Source of the DNA: a virus
IMG/VR virus record: IMGVR_UViG_3300033156_000256
Span: 1-48,558 of that record
Length of the DNA: 48,558 nucleotides
Reading direction: 5' to 3' (one strand)
The stretch's first letter is position 1, and each line of letters opens with the position of its first letter. Position numbers and translations under genes: made by a program. The notes beneath the pieces are model-generated. The model worked only from the letters and a program-made list of their open reading frames with translations, was not told where the DNA came from and ran no database searches. Shown in pieces: positions 16,371 through 23,406 of the stretch.

Positions 16371-16682
16371 CTACTTTGATTCGACGTAATCACCCATAGA
16401 CTCAGGCTCAAAAACTATAGACCATACCCGCCTGCTAGGGTCTACAATCTTATCCACCAGCTCCACGATGGCACGCTCATAGGCCAAGTCAAGCCCCCGC
16501 TTTACATCTAGCGGGTCAAGAGGATGTCGCTTGGCTGTACCTACTGCCCGATAAAGCTGGTTATCCATCTTCACACTAGCAACCACAACCGACACGTTTT
16601 GTCTAGATAGAGCAGCAAACTCTATCTTTACTCGCTGTTTGACATCCTCTTTCACTATCCTACGCACACGTGATGGGACCAT
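16371..16682 (-). CDS. Small basic protein, DUF1876-like pattern, hypothetical
   Basis: This 103-aa protein uses ATG 16682, preferred over a longer frame (from 16799) because AGGTGG lies just upstream and it starts right after the neighbouring gene's stop. The sequence has a three-strand stretch (VSVVVASVKMDNQLYRAVG) followed by TAKRHPLDPLDVKRGLDLAYERAIVEL. This resembles the G-x-A-x-x-P-x-D ... LA-x-x-RA pattern of DUF1876-type domains from actinobacterial proteins (a recollection, not tested). Its place with replication genes suggests a nucleic-acid-linked role. Confidence 0.6.
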   Translation of the reverse strand: MVPSRVRRIVKEDVKQRVKIEFAALSRQNVSVVVASVKMDNQLYRAVGTAKRHPLDPLDVKRGLDLAYERAIVELVDKIVDPSRRVWSIVFEPESMGDYVESK

Positions 16683-16683
16683 T

Positions 16684-17373
16684 TTACCACCTACTGTTGT
16701 TTCCCAACTCTTCCTGAATCCACTCTGATGCTTCGTCCTTAGTCCAACCCTCCATGCCAGCAGGCACATCCATATCCTGCTCCTCACATAACCGCTCAAT
16801 CAACTGAATCTGACGACGTGTAATCCCCTCATCAGAGCCCCTTGACGAACGACGGCTTCGCCTAGACATAGAGCGGCGGCTGCTACGTTTGCGCGTCGTA
16901 GACTTACGTCTAAAGATATTCTTCTCTGCCTTCTGCTCTTCCATCAGCTCATTGATAAAAGCCGCCACCTCAGCACGGGTGGCATCCTCAATTCCCTCTG
17001 GCACTTTCATATCCATGTCATGGCAAAGCTGGGTGAGAAAGCTAATTTGAGAGTCTGTGGGCTTATTCTTGTGCTCCTTAATCTCCTCAGCATACTCCTC
17101 TCGCAACGTTTCCCACAACTTCACAGCAGCAGCAATGTTCTCCATTACAGCGTCTTGTGTCTCTGCTCGGAGATGTAGTTTGATATGCCCAAGCACATCC
17201 CACAAATCCGATGGCGAGTCAATCTCCAAGTTAGGATACCCCGCCGACTCCTTCACTGCATCCGACATCTCTTTTTCCACCTCCTTCTTCTTTGGCTCAA
17301 ATCCCCAGACACGCTGGGTTGCCGATTCTGCAAGCTCTTCCTTACTCAAATCCATGATACGTCCTACTGTCAT
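16684..17373 (-). CDS. Replication-operon protein with two helical repeats and an Arg/Ser linker
   Basis: This 229-aa protein uses ATG 17373, since GGAGGTAGAG sits directly before it; an upstream TTG is less likely. Two copies of a roughly 40-aa unit are visible: T-x-x-Q-I-x-[FL]-[LI]-x-x-L-C-x-x-x-D-M-x-V-P-x-G-[IM] then an EA/EV-[AS]-x-[FW]-I-x-E helix, at about residues 108-145 and 188-226. The linker between them is strongly basic (RRKSTTRKRSSRRSMSRRSRRSS). Such T-x-x-Q units occur at the ends of some phage and plasmid DNA-binding proteins. The position between helicase and nuclease genes suits a single-strand-binding or recombination accessory role (inference). Confidence 0.65.
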   Translation of the reverse strand: MTVGRIMDLSKEELAESATQRVWGFEPKKKEVEKEMSDAVKESAGYPNLEIDSPSDLWDVLGHIKLHLRAETQDAVMENIAAAVKLWETLREEYAEEIKEHKNKPTDSQISFLTQLCHDMDMKVPEGIEDATRAEVAAFINELMEEQKAEKNIFRRKSTTRKRSSRRSMSRRSRRSSRGSDEGITRRQIQLIERLCEEQDMDVPAGMEGWTKDEASEWIQEELGNNSRW

Positions 17374-17375
17374 CT

Positions 17376-18377
17376 CTACCTCCAATCATTTCTCTGGAAC
17401 CACAGCTCAACTGCTCCTGTCGCCAAATCCACAGCCAAGTCTAACTTATCCTGTGCCACATAACGCCCTTTACCCACCTCCAATACCAGATGGCGCACGC
17501 TTCCTAGCTGCTCCTTCTCTAGCCTAGCCAACAACACCAAATCCGCATCATATGTAGCCGCTACACCACTACGCATGTGCTTCGTCGTCAAAGACGACGC
17601 CTTCTGGCCCTCTCGGTTTATGTCAAAGATGCTCAATACATGACAATCCCCCCTTCGCGCCAATTCGCGCAATCTCATAGACTTCTCGCCCTGTAACATC
17701 ACCATGCTTCCATCAAACGATGGCTCCTCAATCAAACGAAAGTAGTCCACTACCACCAAACATACATCATACAACACCGACAGCTCATCAAGCACACTCT
17801 GAAAATCCAGAATGCTTCGCGCCTCAAACTCAAAGAACAGGTGCTTACCGTAGACTGTGGCCGTCAACTCATAGAGAGACTCAAAGCTACGTCGGATACC
17901 CTCCCATTCTTCAGTCCCTATCTCGGCTGGCACTTTACCCTGCAAGAGCCTACCCGCATCCAACACTAGCCCCTCCTTCTCCTGGGCTAAGCGCACCAGC
18001 AAGCGCGTCACCAGCGGAAACTCTGCCATCTCAAGAGACCAGAACACCACGATGGGGCGCTTTCCCTCTTTGTCTAATATCCGCCGTCGAACCTCATCGT
18101 CATAAGCACTGCCAGTCAAAACATAGCCCGATACAGGCCGAGCGTCTGGGTGCTCAGCAAGCCATAGTGCACCATATAGCGCCCAACCCAAAGCCAACCA
18201 ACTCTTGCCTACACCCGAATCACCAACAAGATAGGTTAGCTCTTGACGTTTCCAACCACCGCCTATCAGCTCATCAAGCTCAGGCAGGCCCGTACTCAGG
18301 CCAATGGGTTGAGTCGTCACCATCCGCTCAGCCAACATGCTGTAAAGTTGTGAAACTATATCGGAGAGGAAGGGCAT
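17376..18377 (-). CDS. DnaB/RecA-fold replicative helicase-like ATPase
   Basis: In this 333-aa protein, ATG 18377 overlaps the upstream stop (TGATG), so it is probably coupled. It contains an STGLPELDELIGGGWKRQELTYLVGDSGVGKS segment (Walker A at about residues 52-59), VFWSLEM near 110, a Walker B VVVDYFRLI near 217, and a downstream HMRSGVAATYDADLVLLARL segment typical of DnaB C-terminal domains (sensor/arginine region). The N-terminal primase-binding domain of full DnaB is absent, so this is a short helicase like those of several phages. It is likely to unwind the fork ahead of the encoded polymerase and primase. Confidence 0.8.
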   Translation of the reverse strand: MPFLSDIVSQLYSMLAERMVTTQPIGLSTGLPELDELIGGGWKRQELTYLVGDSGVGKSWLALGWALYGALWLAEHPDARPVSGYVLTGSAYDDEVRRRILDKEGKRPIVVFWSLEMAEFPLVTRLLVRLAQEKEGLVLDAGRLLQGKVPAEIGTEEWEGIRRSFESLYELTATVYGKHLFFEFEARSILDFQSVLDELSVLYDVCLVVVDYFRLIEEPSFDGSMVMLQGEKSMRLRELARRGDCHVLSIFDINREGQKASSLTTKHMRSGVAATYDADLVLLARLEKEQLGSVRHLVLEVGKGRYVAQDKLDLAVDLATGAVELWFQRNDWR

Positions 18378-18823
18378 CAAGCATCGTAGTAAACAATCTT
18401 TGTCGGGTCTACTAGCCCATGACGACGAAAGCGCATCTTAGCTGCCTGCGCCAGACGGAGACGCAGCCAGTTCTCCGAGTGTTTGTTGCAAGCCCGAAAG
18501 CCAACCGTTTTTGGGGTGCGCTGTAACAATATCGTCAAGCTCTCCGCTGTCCCAGGCCAGTAGCTGGCCCTTGACGTTTGCAACGAAAAGATTGAGAGAG
18601 CAAGACGACCATCAAGAGAGGGTAAGTAGGGCGTGGCTACCACTAGCACGGGCTTAGCAAAGAGCAACGATAGCTCTGGCCGAACGGGGTTGCGAAAAGG
18701 AACCAGTTCCGTTAGCCAAACAGTACGCCAGCCCTGTATATCAATCTCAAAAGTAGTCTCAGTAGTCTTACGTACGCGGGCTACTGCCTCAGCAACAGCA
18801 CGAGGGTGAGGGACTTTAGGCAT
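18377..18823 (-). CDS. Hypothetical protein upstream of the helicase
   Basis: This 148-aa protein has ATG 18823 with GGAGGGGGAGT upstream, overlapping the 41-aa gene by 8 nt and the helicase start by 1 nt. It is basic overall, with beta-type hydrophobic segments in the middle (LLFAKPVLVVATPYLP, RLALSIFSLQTS) and an Arg-rich helical end (WLRLRLAQAAKMRFRRHG). No family is recognised. Coupling to the helicase start could mean a loader or partner role, but nothing in the sequence proves this. Confidence 0.7.
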   Translation of the reverse strand: MPKVPHPRAVAEAVARVRKTTETTFEIDIQGWRTVWLTELVPFRNPVRPELSLLFAKPVLVVATPYLPSLDGRLALSIFSLQTSRASYWPGTAESLTILLQRTPKTVGFRACNKHSENWLRLRLAQAAKMRFRRHGLVDPTKIVYYDA

Positions 18824-18941
18824 ACTCCCCCTCCTTGAGCCAACGCCGCTGTTTACGCATCTTGCGCGCTTTCGCCTCAGCCTTGCGCTTCTTCACCCGC
18901 TCATAATACTCCTTAGCACTAAGCCTTTTCCGTCGCATCAT
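18816..18941 (-). CDS. 41-aa highly basic microprotein
   Basis: ATGATG at 18941 follows GAGGAGGCGTG. About half of the residues are Lys or Arg in one continuous helix (AKEYYERVKKRKAEAKARKMRKQRRW). It fits between two genes with 8-nt and 1-nt overlaps, which supports translation. It is probably nucleic-acid binding. No family known. Confidence 0.6.
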   Translation of the reverse strand: MMRRKRLSAKEYYERVKKRKAEAKARKMRKQRRWLKEGEYA

Positions 18942-19012
18942 CACGCCTCCTCATAGTCTTGCCAGATATTATATAGCAATCTGTCTCCCATCCAAATCAG
19001 AACGTTAGCCAT
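18941..19012 (-). CDS. Possible 23-aa coupled ORF
   Basis: Its ATG (19012) overlaps the end of the metallopeptidase gene (ATGGCTAA arrangement) and its stop overlaps the next start (TGATG). The product is amphipathic with three Trp. There is no ribosome site of its own. The exact chaining at both ends is the only evidence. It may simply carry ribosomes to the next gene. Confidence 0.35.
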   Translation of the reverse strand: MANVLIWMGDRLLYNIWQDYEEA

Positions 19013-19475
19013 CTTTAGGCTTCATCCGCTCTGCATCATACACCTTCTCTAATACATATTGTGCTACTTCCTCAGCATACCGTTCGTGCGGCCTATCACT
19101 GTAAGAGCAAAGCAGAAAAGCGAGACGAGTCTTATCGTCGGGCATGGCGTAAGCATGAGCCAGCTCATGTGCTAACACCTCGATAAACATGGAGAAAGGC
19201 ATCTGGCACTCGCCAGAATAGCACACCACTATCTTTGACACGCTGCCTGGCGCACCCAAATGCCAGCCCTCTGTCCTCTCCCCATGCTGGAAAAGAATAT
19301 GAATCTCATCTGCTTGGTAGTACTCATATTCAGGCGGATTCCGCTTGACATATGCTGCGACTAGCTTATTGCACCTCCTTACCCACTTGGCGGGGGCAGG
19401 CACAACCCCAGCCGAACCCGCCCCCACTTTCCAACTGACACTAACTACCACTACTTCCTTCTTCCCCTTTGACAT
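19005..19475 (-). CDS. HEXXH zinc metallopeptidase-like protein
   Basis: In this 156-aa protein, residues 99-110 read EVLAHELAHAYA, a zinc-binding HEXXH (His103, Glu104, His107). It is followed about 28 residues later by an E-R-Y-A-E-E-V-A-Q-Y-V helix whose Glu135 or Glu136 could be the third ligand, as in gluzincin-type and SprT/ImmA-like mini-peptidases. No signal peptide is seen, so it is cytoplasmic. An early-operon peptidase of this type could cleave a host regulator or restriction factor, or it may be a phage-repressor-type peptidase without repressor; the target is unknown. It overlaps the neighbouring zinc protein gene by 35 nt. Confidence 0.7.
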   Translation of the reverse strand: MSKGKKEVVVVSVSWKVGAGSAGVVPAPAKWVRRCNKLVAAYVKRNPPEYEYYQADEIHILFQHGERTEGWHLGAPGSVSKIVVCYSGECQMPFSMFIEVLAHELAHAYAMPDDKTRLAFLLCSYSDRPHERYAEEVAQYVLEKVYDAERMKPKDG

Positions 19476-19692
19476 ACTCTACTGCCAATCGCCAGGGACA
19501 ATAGCCCTCGTGATGAGAGGCGTCTTCAATCCAATCAATGCCAGTAACAAAAGGATTCTCACCCTCTCCCTGTTGCACCAAAGCCCAGCCGTCTACAATC
19601 GCCTTGCACATCGTGCAGTGGTAAGTAGCCCCGTTGACATGACACCAAGGACATTCTTTAGCAACCAGCTTGACAATTCCCTCTGCGTCCAT
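19441..19692 (-). CDS. Small zinc-ribbon-like protein, hypothetical
   Basis: This 83-aa protein has two CxxC pairs 12 residues apart (CPWC at residue 14, CTMC at 27), making a likely zinc knuckle, and a later HHEGYCPW segment that may add a second site. Acidic, with a Gly/Ser end. It overlaps both neighbours by 35 nt. The ribosome site is moderate (GGGAGGG 10 nt upstream). Function unknown. Confidence 0.65.
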   Translation of the reverse strand: MDAEGIVKLVAKECPWCHVNGATYHCTMCKAIVDGWALVQQGEGENPFVTGIDWIEDASHHEGYCPWRLAVEYVKGEEGSSGS

Positions 19693-20215
19693 CCTGTAGC
19701 ATCCCTCCCTTCACATAACAGTCAAAGATACGCGATACCTCTTTCGCACGCTGGCGCAAGTTAGCATCGCTAACCGCCAGCACGCCCTTTACCTTACCAT
19801 CTCCCCTCAACAACACCACATCTTGCTCATCATACGGCACGCCGCTTATGTACAATTCGACTTTAGGAACCTCATCATACGCATATAAAACGTGCTTACT
19901 GCTTACAGCCCAAAGTTGCCCCGTCTCTACACCTCGCAACGTACATACTGGAGCACCTGGTCGCCAGACATCCACAACCTCTAGCCCCTCTCCCTCTGGT
20001 AGCTCCAACATCGCCAACAGATGTCTTGCCAAATTGCTACGCAAAGGACGGATAGTCCCAAGAGGGGGAGCCGAGTCTTGCTTCAGGGCTATGACTCTAT
20101 CTGTCCAGACAAACACCCCAGCCTCTTGCACCACATACACCGTCTTGACACTGCGTAGTTTACCAAACCTACGCATCGTTTTGAGCAGACTCTCCTCGAT
20201 ATACATTGTCATCAT
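19658..20215 (-). CDS. Early-operon protein, hypothetical (beta-rich)
   Basis: This 185-aa protein has starts ATGATGACAATG at 20215 with GAAAGGATG upstream. An N-terminal helix with basic residues (SLLKTMRRFGKLRSVK) is followed by many short beta-type segments (VYVVQEAGVFVWTDRVIAL, VLYAYDEVPKVELYISGV). The pattern of a helix before repeated strands is loosely like a single sliding-clamp domain, but no motif confirms that. I do not recognise the family. It overlaps both neighbours (35 and 47 nt). Confidence 0.65.
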   Translation of the reverse strand: MMTMYIEESLLKTMRRFGKLRSVKTVYVVQEAGVFVWTDRVIALKQDSAPPLGTIRPLRSNLARHLLAMLELPEGEGLEVVDVWRPGAPVCTLRGVETGQLWAVSSKHVLYAYDEVPKVELYISGVPYDEQDVVLLRGDGKVKGVLAVSDANLRQRAKEVSRIFDCYVKGGMLQDGRRGNCQAGC

Positions 20216-20699
20216 CCTTTCGGACTGGCCCTACTAGAATCAGATTGGGCACATGCACTACCTTATCTGGCTCATATCCGTATTTCTCTCGGAACCTGCG
20301 CTTGGCCCACTCGACATCCGAGTCTGGCGTAAAGCCAAGCCACAACACACCCTTCAAGCTAGTGCCTTCAAGATTTACCACCATCACCTCCTTCTTGTGA
20401 CGATTACACCAGGCATCCCTTATTAGCTCTGTTGTCGAACCGTTACGACAATACTTTATCACCGCCTCACATGCTGCCCATGCGTTACGAAAGAAGAAAA
20501 TGTGTGCCCGAACAGCAGAGATGGCTTCGCTTTGCGAAAGCAAACCTACCCTTTGGATTGCCTTAATAAGTCGCGGATACCTAGCCAACAGCGTCTCATC
20601 CGCTAGCACCTCAGCCACAAGACGGTGGTCATCATCTGTCCAAACCCACTTGCCATACCGAGCAAGCTCCACACCCGCAAGCCAAACTTCCTGTTTCAC
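20169..20699 (-). CDS. Early-operon protein, hypothetical
   Basis: This 176-aa protein uses GTG 20699, chosen because GGGAGGG lies 5 nt upstream; the frame stays open further, but that part covers a stem-loop. Residues 1-95 are helical with many Trp/Arg/Ala (ARYPRLIKAIQRVGLL, AHIFFFRNAWAACEAVIKYC). The second half is alpha/beta and ends in a strongly charged tail. No family is recognised. It overlaps the next gene by 47 nt. Confidence 0.65.
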   Translation of the reverse strand: MKQEVWLAGVELARYGKWVWTDDDHRLVAEVLADETLLARYPRLIKAIQRVGLLSQSEAISAVRAHIFFFRNAWAACEAVIKYCRNGSTTELIRDAWCNRHKKEVMVVNLEGTSLKGVLWLGFTPDSDVEWAKRRFREKYGYEPDKVVHVPNLILVGPVRKDDDNVYRGESAQNDA

Positions 20700-20713
20700 T
20701 TTTCCCTCCCTTT

Positions 20714-20740
20714 GGGGGTGCACCAAGATAATGCACCCCC
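20714..20740 (-). promoter_or_regulatory. Stem-loop 5' of a ribosome site
   Basis: Nine-bp perfect stem GGGGGTGCA/TGCACCCCC (20714-20722 with 20732-20740), 9-nt loop, lying between the stop of the zinc-rich gene (20748) and the GGGAGGG of the gene starting at 20699. There is no U-run in the direction of transcription. Confidence 0.65.
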
Positions 20741-20747
20741 TACTTGT

Positions 20748-21437
20748 TTACGATAGCGCCCGTTCTAGCGCTTCTACCTCAAAGCCATTCTCAGCCAACC
20801 ATGCCTTGATTGCCTCGGCATCCTTCTCAGCACAGAAGATAGTCGTCGCTAGGCTAAAGATATTTGAGGTGGGCTCGATGAGAATGTACAGCCCCTCGCC
20901 AGGGGCATCTTGGCCATGCTCTGGAAGCCAATCACCCAAGTCGTTGACAAGGTGTTTCCAGCCCACATCAGAGTATCGGCCAGTCGCCCATCCATTAGTT
21001 AACTCGACGTAACCCTCTTTCAGTTTAGTATCATAGAATCCCCCCCAGCCATATGTCCTATGCCACTTACGCTTCTCAAGTATATCGTCAACCCATTCCG
21101 CATCCTCGCAATTCTCTATATCTTCTCTGATATAGTCGCCTATCTTGACAATCTCTTTCCCCTCTTGATGATAGTGTAACAACGTACTGGCATACTCTAC
21201 GTCGCTCTCATAGCACGGATAGCACAACACACCATCGGGCACACAAATCCCATCATCATAGTCAAGCCAAGCCTCACAACTCACACACTGCACCCCTCCA
21301 TTGTCCTGGATTTCCTTATCCCTCTTGGCCTTACACACATCACACATAGTCTTGTAACTCCAGCCTACCCACACATCACCCCAATCCTCGCAATCCGCAA
21401 AGTCTTTGCCGCAAATCTCGCACTTGTCCCTCGACAT
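20748..21437 (-). CDS. Cysteine-rich zinc-binding protein, hypothetical
   Basis: In this 229-aa protein, residues 1-80 contain four CxxC pairs: CEIC near 6, CDVC near 32, CVSC near 51 and CYPC near 73, consistent with two treble-clef or zinc-ribbon units. The remaining 150 residues are acidic and rich in Trp/Tyr/Gly (YGWGGFYDTKL, GLYILIEPTSNIFSLATTIF), ending in a helix. The C-terminal part may be an alpha/beta binding domain. No named family is recognised. A stem-loop follows its stop codon. Confidence 0.75.
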   Translation of the reverse strand: MSRDKCEICGKDFADCEDWGDVWVGWSYKTMCDVCKAKRDKEIQDNGGVQCVSCEAWLDYDDGICVPDGVLCYPCYESDVEYASTLLHYHQEGKEIVKIGDYIREDIENCEDAEWVDDILEKRKWHRTYGWGGFYDTKLKEGYVELTNGWATGRYSDVGWKHLVNDLGDWLPEHGQDAPGEGLYILIEPTSNIFSLATTIFCAEKDAEAIKAWLAENGFEVEALERALS

Positions 21438-21440
21438 GAT

Positions 21441-21755
21441 TCACCCCCCACCTACATGTAGTGCCCAAGGAGACAGATTACGGATGACACGCATACCGCC
21501 ACATGCCTTGACGATAAGACGCGCCAGCTCACGGTTAGCCCGAACGGTTTTCAAGTCACATGTCCCTACCCTCTCTTTCAAATAGCGCGCCACATCCTGC
21601 GGACACATGCCCAACAGCCGATAACATATCTTGGCATCTTGGCCCAAGAAGAATGACTGTTCTGGTAAAGTCTTTGTCTCAGGCAAGACTAAAAACAAGT
21701 CATGCCCAAACCCATATCCGTTCCGTTGCCACTCAATTCTAGCATCCATTGTCAT
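21441..21755 (-). CDS. Small early protein, hypothetical
   Basis: This 104-aa protein has ATG 21755 or 21749 (both behind AAAGGAG), overlapping the upstream gene by 17 nt. It has three Cys and a helical middle (YRLLGMCPQDVARYLKERVGTC), with basic residues in the second half (RANRELARLIVKACGG). No family is recognised. It ends 3 nt before the zinc-rich gene and so is part of the same transcript. Confidence 0.65.
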   Translation of the reverse strand: MTMDARIEWQRNGYGFGHDLFLVLPETKTLPEQSFFLGQDAKICYRLLGMCPQDVARYLKERVGTCDLKTVRANRELARLIVKACGGMRVIRNLSPWALHVGGG

Positions 21756-22065
21756 ACTCCTTTACGTCTAGTCCCTCATCCTTCTGATACTGTTGCCATG
21801 CCTCTTTCGCAACAAGGATAGGCTCCAATGTTATGTACACCCAAGCATCCCAACCCTTGCCGTCCCAACGCTGTACACTATAGCAGCCTTGGCGTCTTAT
21901 GTCGCCGCGTACACGATAAGACGGCTCATCCGATTGGCTGACATAGTCAAGCCAATCCTCTTTCAGAAACTTGGCGTATTCAATTGCCTCTTGCTTTGTG
22001 CGAAACCACTGCCAATCATCGGGCAAGTAGTCAAGCACCCCTACAGACACTTGCCACACTTTCAT
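21739..22065 (-). CDS. Early protein, paralogue of the next gene (copy B)
   Basis: This 108-aa protein uses ATG 22065, fixed by the 4-nt ATGA overlap with the upstream stop and AAAGGAC upstream; a longer frame is not needed. It shares one fold with the product of 22062..22331: W-x-V-x-V, then L-P-x-x-x-x-[DW], then T-K-x-E-A-I-x-x-A-K, then R-V-x-G-[DN]-I-R-x-x-G-x-Y, then W-x-G ... Y-x-x-x-E. The E-A-I-x-x-A-K helix and flanking strands suggest a small alpha/beta domain. It is clearly a tandem duplicate that has diverged. Function unknown. Confidence 0.7.
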   Translation of the reverse strand: MKVWQVSVGVLDYLPDDWQWFRTKQEAIEYAKFLKEDWLDYVSQSDEPSYRVRGDIRRQGCYSVQRWDGKGWDAWVYITLEPILVAKEAWQQYQKDEGLDVKEYDNGC

Positions 22066-22331
22066 ATCTCTTTGTCCTTTCCACCTCTTACCCTCAAAAC
22101 CTCGATTATAAAGTAGTTTTCCCATTCACCCTCATAGTTTCTCCAGTATGTTACATAAAACCCATCCTTTCGTATGTTGCCACTAACTCTATGCTCCCCG
22201 CTCTTCATAATCCTATTTTTATATTCTTTCGCTATTGCTATAGCCTCCCTCTTTGTCTTTGTGCAGTGCCTATAGTCTAGCAAGTAGCCTGGTAAACTTA
22301 CAACAACACACCAACACCCCTCACTAGCCAT
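22062..22331 (-). CDS. Early protein, paralogue of the next gene (copy A)
   Basis: This 89-aa protein has ATG 22331 behind AAAGGATAAAGGTG. It carries the same pattern as its downstream neighbour (CWCVVVSLPGYLLDY, TKTKREAIAIAKEYK, RVSGNIRKDGFYVTYW, then YFIIEVLRV), but lacks that copy's C-terminal extension. Overlaps: 8 nt with the zinc-ribbon gene upstream and 4 nt with copy B. Function unknown. Confidence 0.7.
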   Translation of the reverse strand: MASEGCWCVVVSLPGYLLDYRHCTKTKREAIAIAKEYKNRIMKSGEHRVSGNIRKDGFYVTYWRNYEGEWENYFIIEVLRVRGGKDKEI

Positions 22332-22524
22332 CACCTTTATCCTTTCGCTTGGCGAGAGGGAGCGGGGGGCACTCCCCGCTCCCCTCACCGTTCCTACCCC
22401 AACCATGCGAACGGTAGCGACGGTAGCGCTTGCACACTGGACACCACTCTTCACCGTCAAGCACTTGCCGCAATTCTGCACCGCATGTGTGACAATGCCC
22501 ACAGTACGTTACCCTTTCTTTCAT
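22324..22524 (-). CDS. Small zinc-ribbon protein
   Basis: This 66-aa protein has ATG 22524 behind AAAGGTGGTG. CGHC-x2-C near residue 8 and CPVC near residue 28 form a rubredoxin/zinc-ribbon-like site (C-x2-C ... C-x2-C), followed by an Arg/Tyr-rich stretch (KRYRRYRSHGWG) that could touch nucleic acid. The 3' third of the gene, Gly/Pro/Lys-rich, contains a 10-bp GC stem-loop, which may mean the coding end is under RNA-structure constraint. Confidence 0.65.
   Translation of the reverse strand: MKERVTYCGHCHTCGAELRQVLDGEEWCPVCKRYRRYRSHGWGRNGEGSGECPPLPLAKRKDKGDG
22358..22383 (-). promoter_or_regulatory. Stem-loop upstream of the paralogue A start
   Basis: Ten-bp perfect stem GGGAGCGGGG/CCCCGCTCCC (22358-22367 with 22374-22383), 6-nt loop, inside the end of the zinc-ribbon gene. 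On the minus strand it lies 27 nt before the ATG at 22331, ahead of AAAGGATAAAGGTG. Confidence 0.65.
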
Positions 22525-22540
22525 AATTCACCACCTTTGT

Positions 22541-22562
22541 AGGGCGGGGCATCCCCCGCCCT
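22541..22562 (-). promoter_or_regulatory. Stem-loop 5' of the zinc-ribbon gene's ribosome site
   Basis: Nine-bp perfect stem AGGGCGGGG/CCCCGCCCT (22541-22549 with 22554-22562) and CATC loop, between the stop of the gene at 22569 and AAAGGTGGTG of the gene starting at 22524. There is no U-run. Confidence 0.65.
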
Positions 22563-22568
22563 CTTTGC

Positions 22569-22925
22569 TTATTCTGCACCGACAAACACCACTACATCGG
22601 CGGGCTTGACGCTAAAGAGGACTGTTTCCTGGTCAAGCGTCTTTGCTACACGTCTAGCCAACGCGGATAGCTCTCCAAACTTTCGCTTGACTAGCGCGTC
22701 TTGCGCAAAGCTAGAGACAACAGTCACACTCTCAATAACGTCTTGCCCATCACGATTACGGTACAGGCCCACACCTTGCGTTTCCGTCAACCCGCCAAAA
22801 GCATCGTACATAACGCTCTCGACATGCCGTAACATGCTATCGCGCAAGTGGCGCGGCATAAGTGTGCCGTCTCTCGTAACTATCGGTATGTAAAACTGAA
22901 CTTCTTTATAGTTGTTGTTCGTCAT
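22569..22925 (-). CDS. Early alpha/beta protein, hypothetical
   Basis: This 118-aa protein has ATG 22925 in a 4-nt ATGA overlap with the upstream gene. Strand (EVQFYIPIVTRDG), helix (HLRDSMLRHVESVMYDAFGGLTETQGVG), strand (VTVVSSF), helix and strand give a ferredoxin-like order. 'P-x-x-x-x-x-G ... FGG-x-T ... G-x-[WY]' is a pattern I recall from small phage and plasmid proteins of unknown role. No catalytic residue is evident. Confidence 0.65.
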   Translation of the reverse strand: MTNNNYKEVQFYIPIVTRDGTLMPRHLRDSMLRHVESVMYDAFGGLTETQGVGLYRNRDGQDVIESVTVVSSFAQDALVKRKFGELSALARRVAKTLDQETVLFSVKPADVVVFVGAE

Positions 22926-23257
22926 ATGTCGCTTTCCCTTTCGACTATGCGACGCGCAACGTACTCCAAGACAATCCAAACCATTTGTGCCTTGAATTGA
23001 GTCTCGGTGTTTATGTCGCCATGCGCACAACCCGCCACAAGAGCCAAGGGTTTTGTGTAACCGTAGGCTTGCGCCATATCGCACAACACATCCCATAGCG
23101 CGTCTTTATACTCGTCGTACATCTCGGTTAGCTCATAGTCGTAAATGAAACCCCGTACACCATACGCCATGCCACGCTTTGCTATCTCTGCTATAGACTC
23201 TGCACCAGCGCGCTTTCGCAATACCCGCTCTAGCCGCTCATATGATTGTGTTGACAT
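22922..23257 (-). CDS. Small phage/plasmid protein, DUF7222-like pattern
   Basis: In this 111-aa protein, ATG 23257 follows GAAAGGAC and a stem-loop. The product is helical: RGMAYGVRGFIYDYELTEMYDEYKDALWDVLCDMAQAYGY, then a QFKAQMVWIVLEYVARRIVE helix. The 'G-[MA]-x-x-G-x-x-GFIY ... FY/MY-x-x-x-x-x-x-[IL]-W' signature matches a small family widespread on phages and plasmids (DUF7222, from memory). The role is unknown. It is followed by a 4-nt overlap with the next gene. Confidence 0.65.
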   Translation of the reverse strand: MSTQSYERLERVLRKRAGAESIAEIAKRGMAYGVRGFIYDYELTEMYDEYKDALWDVLCDMAQAYGYTKPLALVAGCAHGDINTETQFKAQMVWIVLEYVARRIVERESDI

Positions 23258-23273
23258 GTTAAGTGTCCTTTCG

Positions 23274-23303
23274 TGGGCGGTGAACCTGTAAGCCCACCGC
23301 CCA
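23274..23303 (-). promoter_or_regulatory. Stem-loop 5' of a ribosome site, in a 149-bp gap
   Basis: Nine-bp stem TGGGCGGTG/CACCGCCCA (23274-23282 with 23295-23303), 12-nt loop, followed at once by CGAAAGGAC and the ATG at 23257. The rest of the gap to 23406 shows no gene; its minus strand has a purine-rich stretch but no convincing promoter. Confidence 0.65.
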
Positions 23304-23406
23304 TATAACTACTTTCCCCCAAAACTCGCCCTCTCAATCTAGTCGCCACCCCGAGTCATGCGCGTATTCAGTTGTAAAGAAAGAGATGTTTTAGTTGTCA
23401 CCCCCC

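Noticed and set aside
16683-16799. N-terminal extension of the DUF1876-like gene
   Set aside because: Would overlap the upstream gene by 116 nt; the internal ATG has a better ribosome site.
22926-23096. N-terminal extension of the gene starting at 22925
   Set aside because: Overlaps the DUF7222-like gene; the ATGA junction sets the start.
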